This document shows positions 44,893 through 57,924 of a stretch of 64,000 bases of DNA, one piece after another. Position 1 is the first letter of the stretch. Each line of letters opens with the position of its first letter. Made by a program: the position numbers and the translations under genes. The stretch comes from Heterocephalus glaber (lineage: Eukaryota; Chordata; Mammalia; Rodentia; Bathyergidae). Location of the stretch: the NCBI RefSeq assembly GCF_000247695.1, contig NW_004624848.1, positions 4,542,216 through 4,606,215 on the forward strand. The letters are read 5' to 3'. The notes under the pieces are model-generated. The model had not been told where the DNA came from, made no database searches, and was given only the letters and a program-made list of their open reading frames with translations.

Positions 44893-45297
44893 TGTCTTGG
44901 TTACTTTTCTCATTGCTGAGAAAAAATACCCAACAGCCAAAGTTAAAGGAGGAGAGGTTTATTTCAGCTCATGGTTTGTAGAGGTTTCAGTCCACAGTCG
45001 GCTGGCTCCAAGGCAGGGTGGCCTGGCAGAGGAGAAACAGTCCATGGCAGGGTAGGAAGCAACAAGCAGAAAGCAGCAGCAGCAGCCTGCCTTGTTTCTG
45101 GCCCTTTACATTCCATGCAGGCTACAAGCCTATTGATTGGTGCTGTGTACACCTAGGGTGGGGCTTCCCTTGTCCACCTGCTTAATCCCAGCATCACACC
45201 CTTAATCCACATTCACATGCCCTAACCGAGCCAGCTTTGAAACTCCCCACCTATGACCACACGGGGCTTGGGGACACCCAGACACAGCCATCACAGC
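44893..45297 (-). mobile_element. ERVL-MaLR solo LTR
   Basis: Well preserved: tgtcttggttacttttctc, aaagttaaaggaggagagg, tcagtccacagtcggctgg, agaggagaaacagtccatgg, and ttgattggtgctgtgtacacc, which pairs with the ggcaccaatcaa block of the plus copy at 58459-58884. Confidence 0.9.
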
Positions 45298-45299
45298 AT

Positions 45300-47085
45300 T
45301 GCTTGGAGCTCCAGCTCAGTTGCACCATGTGCCAGAGATGGCCTGATAGGAAGAAGATGAAGTATGAAGTGAAGACAAGGCAGGCGTTTCCAAGAAAAGG
45401 TACTCCAGTAGATCTCCATGCATGCTCCACTCTCTTCGAGAAATGTGGAAACTCTTCCAGGACAGGTCTGTGAACTCTCACATGGGAAGAGAGTAGCTCT
45501 AGGTACATACGTCAGACTGTCTGTACTTGTTTCCAATTCACACAGGAGAGGATGGCAGCTTAAAGCCATGACCAGCCTGGAGCCTGACATCACAGAGATT
45601 CAGCTTTAGTGCTATTGCCCTTCTTGTGATGTTTTGAGTGTGCTGTTCTGTCCACACTTCAGTCTATGAAATCATAGAAATCTCTCTTTAAAAAAAAAAA
45701 TAAATGAAGTAACGCTTGGATCCCAAATGTTATTCTTTTCAAACATATTATTCCTTATTTAAGAATATTTTTATATTTCAATACCAACTAGTCAGACTCC
45801 CCAGTTACAGCTAGTTGAAAGAAGAGAGAAATATTTATTGTTCACGAGGTTACTAAGAAATGTTTATTTTAAGCTTTGACTCCTTGAAATTGATCTCATA
45901 CTGGATGGTAATGTATTTATTTTGAGGTGATAAGGAATTGCCTTAATCAGATGATATCTCTGCCCCATCTGTCACGTTGTTCACTTCAGTTCCATTTCTG
46001 GGACTGCACAGGCGCTGTTGCCAACTCTGGGACACTGCCATTTACCTGCTATGCCACGCGGTCATCTCCATATGCAGTGTGCCAGTGGCGATGAGCCTGC
46101 TGTGTGCACTTGGGAAATTGCCCACTCTTCTTCCGTTTTTGTTCATCATAAGCAATCACATTTTTGTTCTCAGCTGGAGAGCACCATGTATAGTAGTTGG
46201 CACCAAGGTTGCTACTGGCTACCACTTTTATTTTTGAAACATATTTAAGGCAGTTACACACAAATTCCAATCCAAGGACTTCAGTTCTTTGAATTATTTG
46301 GATACTGTTTCCAGGATAAATGCACAGGCATTGGTCTTGATTACCTGGATATAACTAGAAGCTTATTGCAGGGGAAATAATATGAGAATTAGCATGTTAC
46401 ATTGGGCACAGAGTGGGTTATATTGTGGAGAGAGGACGAGAGACAGGAACAAGTATAAGGTCCTTTTAAGCAATCTGTAAATTTTAGGTAGTTTGCAGAG
46501 AAAAACAAAGGAAGATTGGATGGTTTTTGAGAAATGTTAATTTTAAGACTAAGAATTGGCCGAGATATTTTAGGAAGTCTGAATGTGGATATTTGTATCT
46601 TATAGCCTGCAAATTGGAAAACCAACTTTGGAACTGATGTAGAAGTGTGCAGAAACATGTAACGGCAAAAACAGAGCACTCTGGCCTCCTGGAATCCCAG
46701 GGTCTCCCTAGTGTGTATCAGAGAGCCCAAGGCCAGGAAGCTGTTTAAATGGTCCAATTGGCTTCTTACAGTTATTTCCCTAATACTGTACTTATGCTGT
46801 GTATGATCATATTAAAAGATTGGGAGGCTCACTAGGTAAAGAATCCCTCTCAATTTTGTTTAATCCAGCATTTTCTAAATATATCTGGTCATGGAATCTT
46901 ACTTTTCAGAGTGATAACAGTTGTGAAAATTGAGTTTACAAATATAACAAACTCTAGGTTAAGTGGTAGCTGCAGCAGGTAACTCTTCACTGGAAATATT
47001 TTCCTGTTAGCTAACAATCAAGACTGCTCAAGTTTATACTATCAGTATTTCAGTTCTCATTATTAATTAATTTGTATGGTATAGG
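45300..47085. other. Unassigned sequence
   Basis: No supported feature. A stretch near 46860-46920 (cattttctaaatatatctgg) weakly recalls an old DNA-transposon end. Confidence 0.35.
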
Positions 47086-47089
47086 GCCT

Positions 47090-47340
47090 GCCATTTGCCA
47101 AGAATGATGTCCTAATGCAATGAGATAATAATGATTATACCAATAAGAACCACTTTGGAAAGTTACTAGGTTATCTGGCAATATGCAGGGTTTTAAGTAA
47201 GTTTAATTTTATTCAAACCTCATACCAAATCTAAAAGGCATATAGGTGTATTTCTGTCTTCTAATGAGAAAAGAGATCGAAATGTTAAACAATTTGAAAA
47301 AGTTACGCAATTAATTCGGGCAGATCTGAATATCCCATCC
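47090..47340 (-). mobile_element. MIR-like fragment
   Basis: Reverse-complement order ttattcaaacctcatacc, tctaatgagaaaagagatcg, aacaatttgaaaaagttacgc. Strongly diverged. Confidence 0.5.
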
Positions 47341-47344
47341 ACAT

Positions 47345-48600
47345 TTTCTGCCTGCTAATTATCCAGGAGAGGCCAAGTGGAGCTCACTGCCCCTGGAGTC
47401 TGTGTAGCCAGTGACTGAGATCAAGGTGAAACTCTCTGGCTTCTTAGAGAGGCACGGGAGAGGGGGAAGGACAGATAAATGTGGCCTGACCCATTGTTTG
47501 TCCGTGATGATACTAATTAACAAATTAATGTGAGTCCTAGAATTACAGGACTCAAATAATTTCCTAAGCTAATTTCACATATAGGTTTTGATAAACTGAT
47601 TTATAAGTTCATCATATCGATCAATTTACTGAAGAACTCCTCTCCAAAATACCTTATTTTGCAGTAATCTAGCAGATGATAGTATACATTAATCCTCTGA
47701 TTAAATAATAGATTTTGTCTAAATGATTGGTTTACAATAAAGAAAATACTTTTCCCAATGGAAAAACTGTAGTTGTTACTCTTAATTATGTGCATTTCTA
47801 AATCTCATTTTAAAAATTACAGAGCTAATCTTGTAATAATAGTTGCTAATGAGTTATTGAAATCAATAAAGTGAGAGTTGATTCATTCTTCATGTGAGTT
47901 GGTGCAAATTGATAGGAATTTAATTACATTGGAAGGTTAGAAGGAAAATAAATCACAAATCTCACCTACATGGTGTTGAAAAAACGTACTTTATGGCAAG
48001 TCTGACTTTTTAACCACATTTGCTCGTTTTCCGTGACTAATCCATCACCCAGACCGGTGGCTCTGCCTTTGCTTGCTCCGCCTGCTGCCTGTCTCTTGAG
48101 GTCCTGGAGCGCTCGTTCATCCGAGGTCGTTTCTGATATCGGCTATCATTGCCTTGGGTGCCGTTGCCTCTTTTGCTTCAACTTCAACTTCTGGACTGCT
48201 CCTGGGATGACTTTTAAGCAATAGCTTCAAATTCCTCACTCCTTCCTCAAAACTTTACTGCATAACGCCTTCTATCATCAGCATTCACAGATGATCCGTG
48301 GCCTAATCTTTGGGGTGCATTTGAGATAGTCTCCACTTTGCGAGTGTCAGGAAACACTTCCGGTCCTCAGGCACAGCAAGGAGTCTCCGGGCTTCTTCTT
48401 AGTCCCTTCCTCAAGCCGCTCCTCCACTGGCGAGGACGCTGCTCATTTCAACCTTCACGGGGATGTCTCTTCTTCTGGGAAACCAATTCCCGGGAGCTGA
48501 GCAGTGCTTTCATGATGTAGGACCCTGCTGGATGTAAAGGGTTTGCCCCTCTTTCCTCACTACCGTGGCAGGTGGGACTTTGTCCTTTATTTCTAAAACC
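47345..48600. other. Unassigned sequence
   Basis: Holds a stretch with several CpGs (48030-48500) that resembles nothing I know. Confidence 0.35.
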
Positions 48601-48602
48601 AC

Positions 48603-48730
48603 ATTAGTTAAATCAACAAATGTTCAGTAAGTTTCCTAGCACAGCCTGCGCTAGACTGTGGCTACTGAAACGGATCCTGAGATTTAGGAAGTGATAGCAT
48701 AGGTGAGAAACAGAGGCCTAAGGAGAGTCG
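48603..48730 (-). mobile_element. L2/MIR 3'-end fragment
   Basis: aatcaacaaatgttcagtaag followed by cctagcacagcctgc is the reverse complement of the common LINE2/MIR end (tgctagg...caataaatgtt). Confidence 0.55.
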
Positions 48731-48734
48731 CACT

Positions 48735-49980
48735 AGCGTGAAGTGCACAGCGGGGCAGGCCACGAGTCCCGAGCTCAGCATGGAAGGATTGGGTCATTCC
48801 ATCGCCACCACCCTCGACCTTGGGAGACTAGGTATGTGGAAAAGTTGGTTGTGTCACCCAGCACTTTGTGCATAGACGCATAATTCAAGACTAAAGTAAG
48901 GAACTGGTCTTATAGACATCACAGACAATATACACAGCTGGGTGCACTGGGTCACAACCCATTCAGGTCCACAAAATTAAGTATCTTTGATGTATTTCTT
49001 AACAAGAATGAATCTAAGGTCTTTATGATTCTTCCTTCTTTATAAGAAAAATAACATTTTGTATTATTTCTAAACGATTACAGCTGTAAGAAATTTTATG
49101 AGGTTAAATTGATTGTGCAAATATAAACCAATTGGCTGCAGGTCTTTGGAGGGTGATGTTGCTCATGATTCTGAGGCTGTCAGTAGGAGCGTCGGGAAAG
49201 GATGCTATCACTGGTTGGTAACGTCTGGCCAGAGGTGAGTAGCAGCAGTACTGATACCTTTAGGAAGTGATCATCTAATTCAAACACGCATTTGGCCCAT
49301 GAGGAAATGGAGGCACAGGAAGGGGAAGTGGCTTTGATGCACAGTGAGTGGTTGTCAGGAAGAGGAATCAACCTGCATTTTTTTCTGCTGCTCTCTTTTG
49401 TTCTGTTCTCCTGAACAGAACTGCTATTCAGATATTTTTTCAGTATTGAAAAACATAATCTTCAGAGTTCTTTTCTCAAAGAGCACAAGTAATATAATAT
49501 TTCATGAAGATGTAAGAAGTAATGAACAATATCTTTCCTATAATAATAAATTTTTCATTATTCACTCTGATCAAGGATAGCAAATGGCTCTTCTGTGAGC
49601 TATGCTACCAAAGGAGGTATCGAAATGTAATCTAACCAAATAAAAGTAAAGTAGAATCCAGTCCTTACATTTTTTGGTCAGCCTAGCCTTATGTCATTTT
49701 TTTCTCCAAACACAAATGTTCATGATACCAAGATATTATTTTTAAAGTTTTAATTAATAGATCAAGTGGAGGTTGTTTCTCCATTTTAAAAGAAGTTTAG
49801 GAAAATTGATAAGAAATGTATTCAAACTCTTAGTTATTTGAAGCTGTGTAGTTTACTGGCTATTGCTTCTTCTCACCTGCAATTTCTCCCCTTTATTCTA
49901 ACAGAAGCCTTCTCTAACCATAGGTTTACAAAATGTGTATTTTTTATAATTAGTTGGGAGCTATATGTTTGTATAATTGA
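48735..49980. other. Unassigned sequence
   Basis: Nothing is recognised. Confidence 0.4.
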
Positions 49981-50718
49981 GATAGATACCTAACTGTTGG
50001 CCATTTGTAAGGAGGACAGTATGATATTTCAATAGCTGTGTACAGTGTGTCATATTCAGATCAGGGGAACAGCCATACACATCCCCTTGAACATGTCTCA
50101 TTTCTTTGTGTTGGGGACATTTAGAATCCTTTCTGTTAACTACTTTGAAATGTACAGTTGTTGTCAACCATACTCATATTCCTGGGTCACAGAAGGTTAG
50201 CAGAAGTGATTTCATCCATCCAGCTGTACCCTTCCCATTCCATCCTCCATCCCTGCCTCCTTTACACCCTCCCAGGCATGGGGACCACATTGTTATCTGG
50301 GACCGGGTTTTGAGCTCCCATACATAAGGGGAGCACATGGTATCCTACTTTCTCTGTCTGGCTTATTTTACTTAACATGTTCTTCAGTTCCATCCATACT
50401 GCAGCAGATGACAATTTTATTCTTTTTTGTTGCTAAAATATATCCCAGTGTGTACTTACACCATCTTTTCTTTCTCCTTTGTTGATGGACATCTAAGTTG
50501 GTTATATATCTTAGCCATTTTTAATAGTGCTGCAATAAATACAAGGCTACAGATGTCTCTTTGACATCTCTTTGACTATATCAATATCTATAAATAGTGG
50601 AATTGCTAGATCATGGTAGTTCTATTTCAGTTTTTCGTGAACCTCTATAGTAATGTCCATGGTGACTGTACTAACTTACATTTCCACCAGTAGTGTGTGG
50701 GACTTCTCCTTTCTTCGC

Positions 50719-50800
50719 TTTCCTTTTCTTCCCTTGGTTTCCCTCTCCTCCTTCCTTCCTCCCTGCCTCCCTCCCTCCCTCCCTCCCTTCCTTCCTTTCT
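50719..50800. repeat. (CCTC/CCTT)n microsatellite
   Basis: Pyrimidine tetranucleotide array (ccctccctccctccctccc core) within the L1. Confidence 0.92.
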
Positions 50801-52200
50801 GGTGTTTTTTTTATAATACCTATTCTAATTAGTATGAAATGATACATGATTGAAGTTTGGATTTTCATTTCCCTGATGATTAATGATGTTGGAACAGTGT
50901 CTCATATAATTGTTGGCCATTTGTATATCTTTTTTGAGAAATGCTTATCTAGGCCATTTGTACACTTTATATCATATTATTATTTTTATTATTTTCTGTT
51001 GAGTTGTTTAAGTACCTTATATATTCTAAATATTAATCTCTTGGTGATGAACAGTTGGTAAATTTTTTCCCACTGCATAGGTTATTTCTTCAGTCTGTTG
51101 CTAATTTCCTTTGCTAATGCAGAAGCTTTTTATTTGGATGGAATATCATTTATCAGGTTTTTATTTTGTCACCTCTGCTTGTGCAGTCATTTTTAAAAGT
51201 CATTGCCCAGATCAACATTTTACCTATAAAAACTTTTGAAGTTTTCGCCCATTTTTTTTCCTGCCAGGAGTTTCTTAGTTTTTGATCTTGTATTTAATTC
51301 TGAGTTGATTTTTGCACATGGTAAGAGGTGGGAGTCTAGCTTTCTTCTTCTACGTGTGGTTACCCACTGGTTGAAGAGATCGCTTTCACTGAAAATCAGC
51401 TGGCAATAAACACAGGGCTCGTAGGGAGCTGTGCAGGCTGTCCTGCTGGCCTGGGTTTCAGCTTCGATGCCAGTGCCACGCTGCTTTTGCTCAAGATTAC
51501 TGTGCTCTGCTTCTTTATTCTGTGGAAGTCATTGCGTTTCGTTTCATTTCATTTCTTGATTGCTTATGTTGAACTCTCCTTTAACCCCCAGGACAGTCTG
51601 CACTTTATCATGGTGTATGATCTTTTTCATGTGTTTCTGAATTCAGTTTGCTTGTTGAGAAATTTTGCATTTATGTTCATCCAGAGCAATAGCCTGTGGC
51701 TTTCTTTTTGGTTGTGTACCCTCTGAATTTTGTATCAGGGCAACAATGGTCTTATGGGCATGCACTATTTGCCTCTCTTTTAATTTTTTGGAATAGTTTG
51801 GGAGAAATTAGTTTTAGTGCTTTAAATATTCAGTAAAATTTAGCAGCAAAACCACCTTTTTTTTGTTCAAAGATTTTTGTTACTGATTCAATGTTGTTCC
51901 TTGTTCTTAGTGTGTCCATGCTTTCTGTGTCTTCATGGTTGAATTTTGGTAGGCTGTTTGTATTCAGAAATGCATCCATTTCTGTAATGTGAATGTGAAC
52001 CCGATACATCTGAAATGTACCCATTGTTATAATTTGTTGGCACATAGTTGCTCATAGTCATCCCGCATGATCATTTGTGTTTCTGGGCTACTACTTGTCT
52101 CCTTCTTCATTTCTGATTTCATTTCTTTGGGTCTTCTCTCTCTTTTACTTTTACTTGGTTGGTCTTAGTAAAGACTTGTTGATTTTATTTATCTTTTCAA

Positions 52201-52327
52201 AAACACAATTCTTTGGCCCACGATTTAGCTCAGTGATTCCACCACCTGCCTCGCAAGTGCAAATTCAATCCTTGGTACCAAACAAACAAACAAAAAACCA
52301 AAACCAAAACCAAAACACAATTCTTTG
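52201..52327 (+). mobile_element. ID SINE with perfect 15-bp target duplication
   Basis: aaacacaattctttg occurs exactly at 52201-52215 and 52313-52327. Between them lie an ID body (cacgatttagctcagtgatt, aaattcaatccttggtacc, missing a few bases before the B box) and an AAAC-rich tail. Inserted into the L1 ORF2 region. Confidence 0.96.
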
Positions 52328-52587
52328 TTTCACTGATCTTTAATATTTCTCAATTTCTATTTTGTTTGCTTCTTTTGTGATCTTTCTTATTTATTTCCTT
52401 TGGCCAGATTTGGGTTTGGTTTGCTCTTGCTTTTCTAATTCCTTCAGCTTCAATTTTATGTTATTTGAAATATTTCTATTTTTTGATGTAGGCTATTCTT
52501 GTTAACTTCCCTCTTAATACTGCTTTTGTTGTAACCCATATACTTTGGTACACTGTATTTCTATTTTCATGTATTTCATGACACTTT

Positions 52588-52697
52588 TAAATTTCTTTTT
52601 TTTTTTTTGGTACCAGAGATCGAACTCAGGACCTTGTGCTTGTGAGGCAGGTGGCGGTACCACTGAGCTAAATCCCTGGCCCCTAAATTTCTTTTTT
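52588..52697 (-). mobile_element. ID SINE with perfect 14-bp target duplication
   Basis: taaatttctttttt at 52588-52601 and 52684-52697 flank a reverse ID with inverted B box gatcgaactc and inverted A box ccactgagctaaatccctgg. Orientation is opposite to the ID at 52216. Confidence 0.95.
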
Positions 52698-52819
52698 GAT
52701 TTTTTCATTGGTTCATTAGATGTTCAAGAGACTGTTTAGTTTCCATATTTTGCACATTTGTAGAGTTCCTTTTGTAGATTTTGTTTTATTTCATTACAGT
52801 CAGAGAGGAAACTGTACAG

Positions 52820-54415
52820 TCCAGGAGAGAATGCACAATATGTGCAAAGTCGTGAAGGGAAGAAGCAAACTGAAAACCAGGAAGGTGAGGTGGCACTGTA
52901 CAGCGGAGCACAGGGTGGGGCGCACACGCAGGGCCTTTGTCTGGGGCTGCGCAGTTGCTTCCCACAAAACATTAGACAAATAATTACTTCCCTTGCAATA
53001 ACTTGGCTTTTAAATATTCCGTAGAAATACATTTAATGAATGGTGAAAGGAAACCAGGCAGGGTGTAAAAACCCATCCACTCTTCCAGGGCAGACCCTGT
53101 CAAGTTTCAGTGATTTGTATTCTCTAATTGTGATTGCCAGCAACTTTTCTAGGCCTATAGAAGCCAGACCACTGGGATAATAAAAACACCTCAACACCTT
53201 CAGTTGATAGAAAGAAAAATTGTTGATAGAAAGAAAAAAGAGAAAGATGGTAGGAAGTAAAAGAATGGTGAAGAAGTACTCATGCAGTAAAGTAGCTTGA
53301 AAGGCACTGGCTTTGCACCCACGGGGAGAGTTCGGGTAGTGAGCGTCCAGCCGAGGCCACTGCAGCGACTCTTTCTTTGGGTAAAGAAAGCCATGGCTTG
53401 TGTGTTACCTTGTTACACGCTATCAGGAGTCCTTAAACCACACCTCATTCAGCCTGTTTATACCAGAGTAGGTAAACCTGCCATTTCAGCTGGCACAAGC
53501 ACACTCCAATAGATTCATAGTATATTTTAGAAAAATGAGAAAATAGGCATTTTGTGTAGATAGGATGATTTAATGAGAGACTATTTTAATCTTAGATATC
53601 TGCTTTCTGTGCCCAAGACACTTCTGCAGTCCCTCACCCCGACTCTCCCAGCAATTGGATGGTATTTTTCAAAGCAGCAGTCTTACAGGGCCATGTGACA
53701 TTTGTTCATTCATCTGTAGAATAAAAGTATGTGGAGGCCTGGGTCTGTGGGTTCCTGCACAGGTTATCTGAGACGGAAAGCGAGTCCTGGCAACAAGGGC
53801 AGTGTGCAGGAAGACAAGGAAACAGGCCAGGGCCTGAGGTGGGACGGGGGTCAGGCAGCCAGAGGGCAGGTCAGCACTGGAGATGACACCTGAGCTAAGC
53901 TTCAAGGCAGGGGAGGACAAGAGGGGAGAGGGGAGGGAGGAGGAGGGGAAGGAGTGTCCTCAGGAGAAGGCACAGAAGGCACGCCCTCCCCTTGGCCCTC
54001 GGAATCCTGTGCACTGGCAACAAAGATCCGAGTCCTGCGCACAGGCCCAGGGCAGGCAGCGCCTCCTCCCTCCTCCCAGGCTGGAGTGCACCGCCCCTTC
54101 TTCAGAACAAGTTCTTCATTAGATCTCTCTGCTCCTGTAAAAAAAATTCCATCCTTCAGATTGTCAGAAGATATCTTCTAAGCTACAAGGTTTGGGAAAT
54201 GACATGTCAGATCTTGCAATTAAAGTAACTCTGTTTTGATAGTTCCTCTTCACATGACCCACAGAGCATGTCCCAGGCAACGTGGGCTATAAAACACATC
54301 TTCCCTTTCCACTGGGAGGTTACGATGCAAAAGGAATTAGTGCTTTTATTTTTACAACGCATAAATAATGCCATGAATTTTGTTTCCATGAACATTCATT
54401 GGATCTTCCTCTGAT
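52820..54415. other. Unassigned sequence
   Basis: Contains a purine-rich stretch (about 53205-53260 and 53900-53980). No gene is seen. Confidence 0.4.
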
Positions 54416-54417
54416 AC

Positions 54418-54705
54418 TTGTCTTAGCCCATTCAGACTGCTATATAACAAAATACCATAAACTCAGTGGTTTATAAATACCGATCATTTCTTTCTCACAG
54501 CTCTGAAGCTTAGGAAATCCAGAGCAGGTGCCAGCAGGTCAGATTCGAGGAGGGTTCCTTCCTCAGGCAGTGACTACTAGCCTCGTCCTCTGGGCAGGAG
54601 GGGCCCGTGTCTTAGGGCCTCCTGGTCACGGCCTCCATCCCAGCCCTGAGGGGTCCGGGCCTTAGGATCCGGAGGGGACACACATGCAGATTCACATACA
54701 GCTGA
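54418..54705 (-). mobile_element. MaLR-type LTR (MLT1/MST-like), internally deleted
   Basis: gtcttagcccattcagactgc, acaaaataccataaactcag, ttctttctcacagctctgaag at the left and ggaggggacacacatgcag at the right match the reverse complement of MaLR LTR ends. The middle is shortened and GC-rich. Confidence 0.72.
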
Positions 54706-54709
54706 ATTG

Positions 54710-55185
54710 CTTTTTGGGTTTAATCATTTACTGGACCTAGAACCTCTCAGATCCTATATACTCAGATCTCCACCACTATAATTTTATTGATTTGTATTTA
54801 AAGCAATAATTCTAAGTCTTTGAAGGAATACAGAGGGGTTCCTTCAGATAAGTGAAATTAAACTCTTTAAAAATCAAGATAACTCTAGCCACTCACATAA
54901 TCCTTGCTTTCCCACTCCATTTCCTGATAAACCATGCTTGGATCAGTTATGGCAGCACACTTGTACAGTGAATGCTCAGGTGTCCCACTGCGACCTAACC
55001 TTCCAATTTTAGACAAAGAAGCTCATCCTATAAATGTTAAAACGGGCATATAAAATTTGATTTTCTTAAAAGTTTTGATTTTCCTAAATGAAAATATACT
55101 GAGAATTACTATTTTGAAACTTTCACTGTGATCATTGTCTTGGCTTGGTGTCTAGTATGTACCTGTCCCATGGTCTTCATCACAG
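54710..55185. other. Unassigned sequence
   Basis: AT-rich, with nothing recognised. Confidence 0.4.
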
Positions 55186-55189
55186 GCTG

Positions 55190-56420
55190 GTTCAGGCCTG
55201 GCAGTCTCCACGCTGGGGAGCAGAGTGAGGCCAGCAGAGGAAGCCAGGGGCAGGCCGGGCGAGACTCCCACGACTCAGGGTTATTGTACCACCCCCTTCA
55301 CGCGATGATCGTGAGGAGCAGTGGTCTGCTACAGACAGGAGCTAGCTCACCAGGCCCAGCCCTCCCCGAGTCCAGAGGCAGCAGGTCCAGTCCCTGACCA
55401 CCCGTCCCCAGGCCAGGAGGGGCCCGGGCGAGCCAGGACACTGGGGGAGACAGGTGCAGGCGGGCGTGGACCTGGGCCCAGCCCTCGCCCACTCCACAGT
55501 CCGTGGCTGCCCTTCTTTCCCAGGGGCCAAAAGTGAGCTGGGCGGCGGCTTCTGCCTCCAGAGCCGCTGAGGAGGAGGGGTTACAGGCGGGCGCCCATGC
55601 TGCCTGCTGCGGGTAGGAGAGCCCGCTCCTTCGGCCGGCAGGTAGGCTGCTGTTCCTTTACCCTGTTAGCTGCAGCCTGGGGCGAAAGCAGTAAGCCGCT
55701 GAGGTGGTCGGAGGGCGAGGGACTTAGGAGAGGGGGAGTTGGCAGCCAAGCAGCCCCAGGGAGTGGCACAGGTTCAGCAGGGCTCAGCGAAGGAGGCAAG
55801 GAAAGAGCAGCACAGCGGCTCGGCCAGGAGCTGCAGATGCTGACGCTCTGGCCCGGCACTCCTCCCGGGCTCGGACTGGGCTCGGCTGACAGCTCGGCCC
55901 AGCTTTTCTCTCAGCACTGCCCTGGGGGAAGCTGTCTACCTCGCGGGGGGAGCCCTGAAGGAGGCCACGTCCATGATCTGCGAATGCCGCTGGGCTCACT
56001 CCCGGGCCCCTGGGAAGCCCAGGACTGCAAGGAGCTCGTGAGCGCCTGTGTGGCACTCGGCTGGGTCTGCTTCTGTCCCCCACCCCACCACGGGGGTGCC
56101 CTAGCCAGCCCCCCATTCCCCCCACAAATGCTCCAGATGAGTACCCTCCGAGGAGGACAGGTTGGGCGGCTCAGTTTCCCTGGCCCCAGTCCCTGAGCCG
56201 TGGCCGATGCTTTCAGGCCGGTGGTGAGCAGAGCCCGCAGCCCGCAGGCGCACCTCAAGGCTGGAGCCCAGCGACTTAGGAAGAGGGGGGCCAGGGTCTC
56301 TCTGCCCTTCACGAGGGTCAGGGCCCTTCACAGAGATCGCCCATCAGGTCGCTGCTCCAGGTTCCCCCGCCTCCCAGTAACACCGAGACGGGGACCATGC
56401 CTTCATCCATGGCCGTTGGG
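55190..56420. promoter_or_regulatory. Candidate CpG-rich island
   Basis: The longest GC-rich block of the window, bounded by AT-rich DNA. CpGs are frequent in 55540-55960 (gggcggcggc, gggcgcccatg, ccttcggccggcagg, gctcggcccag). Open frames run in nearly every phase on both strands, the longest 55597-56196 (199 codons, Gly/Ser/Pro-rich, no domain), as expected from stop-poor GC-rich DNA. It could be a promoter or first exon of an unrecognised transcript, or an orphan island. No TATA box or splice pattern allows a firm call. Confidence 0.45.
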
Positions 56421-56424
56421 GGAC

Positions 56425-57920
56425 ATGTGGGCCTGAGCGCCAGTTCCCATCTGAGAACAGACTGCAGGGAACCCCAAGTAAAGCAGAAGTGGGGGACCCC
56501 TGGCAGGACGTGGTAGGGCTCCATCCAACGCTCCCTGAGCTCTGTGCTCGGTGCTCCGTGAACATCCTCACCTGTACTTACTTATGCCAAGCAGACACAG
56601 TGGTTCTGCCTGAGACTTGGTCCGTTCCGAATTGGTGGTGGTCTGCCAGCGCGTGCCCCATCTGTGCCCTAACACTTAGCACCTGTGGCTTACTTTGCTG
56701 TCTGTTACCTGCAAATACCAAATAAATGTTGACCTGCAGAGCCTATGGGGAAGAAATTGGTTTATGGGTTGTTATAAATATAAGCAATTCAGAAGAGATT
56801 TGGAGGGCAAAACTAGGGTTGTTATCTAGGGAGATCGCAGTTGTTGAGTGTGTCATTCCTTTGTCAAATCTTATTCTGTTAGCGCCGGTCTTATTTCTCA
56901 CAACAATATCAAGAGGGAAATGCTAAGCAGGTTAGGGCAGTTAGTTTCCTGTAAAAATAATGCCCTGCATTACCAGGAATCTTAATGCCACCTTGTTATT
57001 TACCGTTCATAGTTTCTGGCTTCACAGGCAATCAAATTCTGTTCTGGAATTTGCCGACATTTATTTTAGTATGAAGTTTTCCATCCCTGCCTCATCTTGT
57101 ATAAAGAATTTTTACTTGGCAGGGATTCTGCCTCAACCAGCTGTGAAACCACTTTTCTACTGTATGAAGTGGAATAACTTGCTGAAAAGGCTCCCTTTTT
57201 TCCTTCTCAGGTAAAGACTCATTTCTTTCCTATTTATCTTAATATGTCATGCAGCTCCTTAGGCCAGGGGATTGGATGACTGGGGGGGAAGGCAGTACCT
57301 CTTTTCTCAGGACTGGAAAATGAGGCCTAGCCTTTTCCCTGCAGAGCAGAGTGGAGCGACAGGAGCGTGGTGTGGGTCTGGGCATGAGCGGATCATTTAG
57401 AGAGGACTGGGACAGAGAAAGACCCTTTGTGTACTCCAGGAAGAAAGACAGCGTCGTCTTCTCAGCGGCGTTAACTTTGGATAAAAGGCTTAATGAGACG
57501 AGAGTCTATGCTGTGCTTGTCAGGTGCCTGTTCCTAGTTTTTGTCAAGAAAGTAAATGAGGAGCCTTAGAATTTCACCAAACTGATCTCATGGACATAAT
57601 GAGGTTAACAAGCTGACACTGGGCTCCTGGGCCTAGAAAAGACTCACTTATCAAAAGAATTCTTAATTAAGTGGAAGTGCTTCATCCAAACAGCACAATT
57701 TGCTAGTCAGAGATAAGAGGGAGAGGTAGACCTGGGGAGGGAAGGTCAGGCCAGGATAGAGTGGTACAAAGTTTAGTAGTCAAAGCTCACTGACATCCCC
57801 TGTGCTGTCCGCATCCTGGCACAGCTGCAGGAGAAGGGAACGACTCTCAGAATCAGTGCCTCCGAGGAGCACGGGTCCATTCTGCGACCCCACTGTGGCC
57901 CTGCCCTGCACATCTGCATG
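56425..57920. other. Unassigned sequence
   Basis: No repeat family is supported. Short frames only. Confidence 0.4.
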
Positions 57921-57924
57921 GATT

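Larger units (their letters stand above)
49985..52815 (-). mobile_element. L1MA-like LINE, 3' UTR and part of ORF2
   Basis: The plus strand is the reverse complement of L1 over about 2.6 kb. The 3'UTR runs to about 50300 (catttctttgtgttggggac, gttaactactttgaaatg). The ORF2 C-terminal region follows (tagttctatttcag, cttacatttccaccagtag, cattgcccagatcaac, tgagttgatttttgcacatgg), ending near atcagatgttc-like sequence at 52720-52800. ORF2 is broken by stops and indels. A CTTC/CCTC microsatellite (50719-50800) and two ID insertions lie inside. Confidence 0.88.

Noticed and set aside
46860..46920. Possible end of an old DNA transposon
   Set aside because: Faint resemblance only; no inverted repeat or target duplication found.
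55597..56196. 199-codon plus-strand open frame
   Set aside because: Lies in stop-poor GC-rich DNA where most other phases are open too. The product is Gly/Ser/Pro-rich without a domain, signal or splice context.
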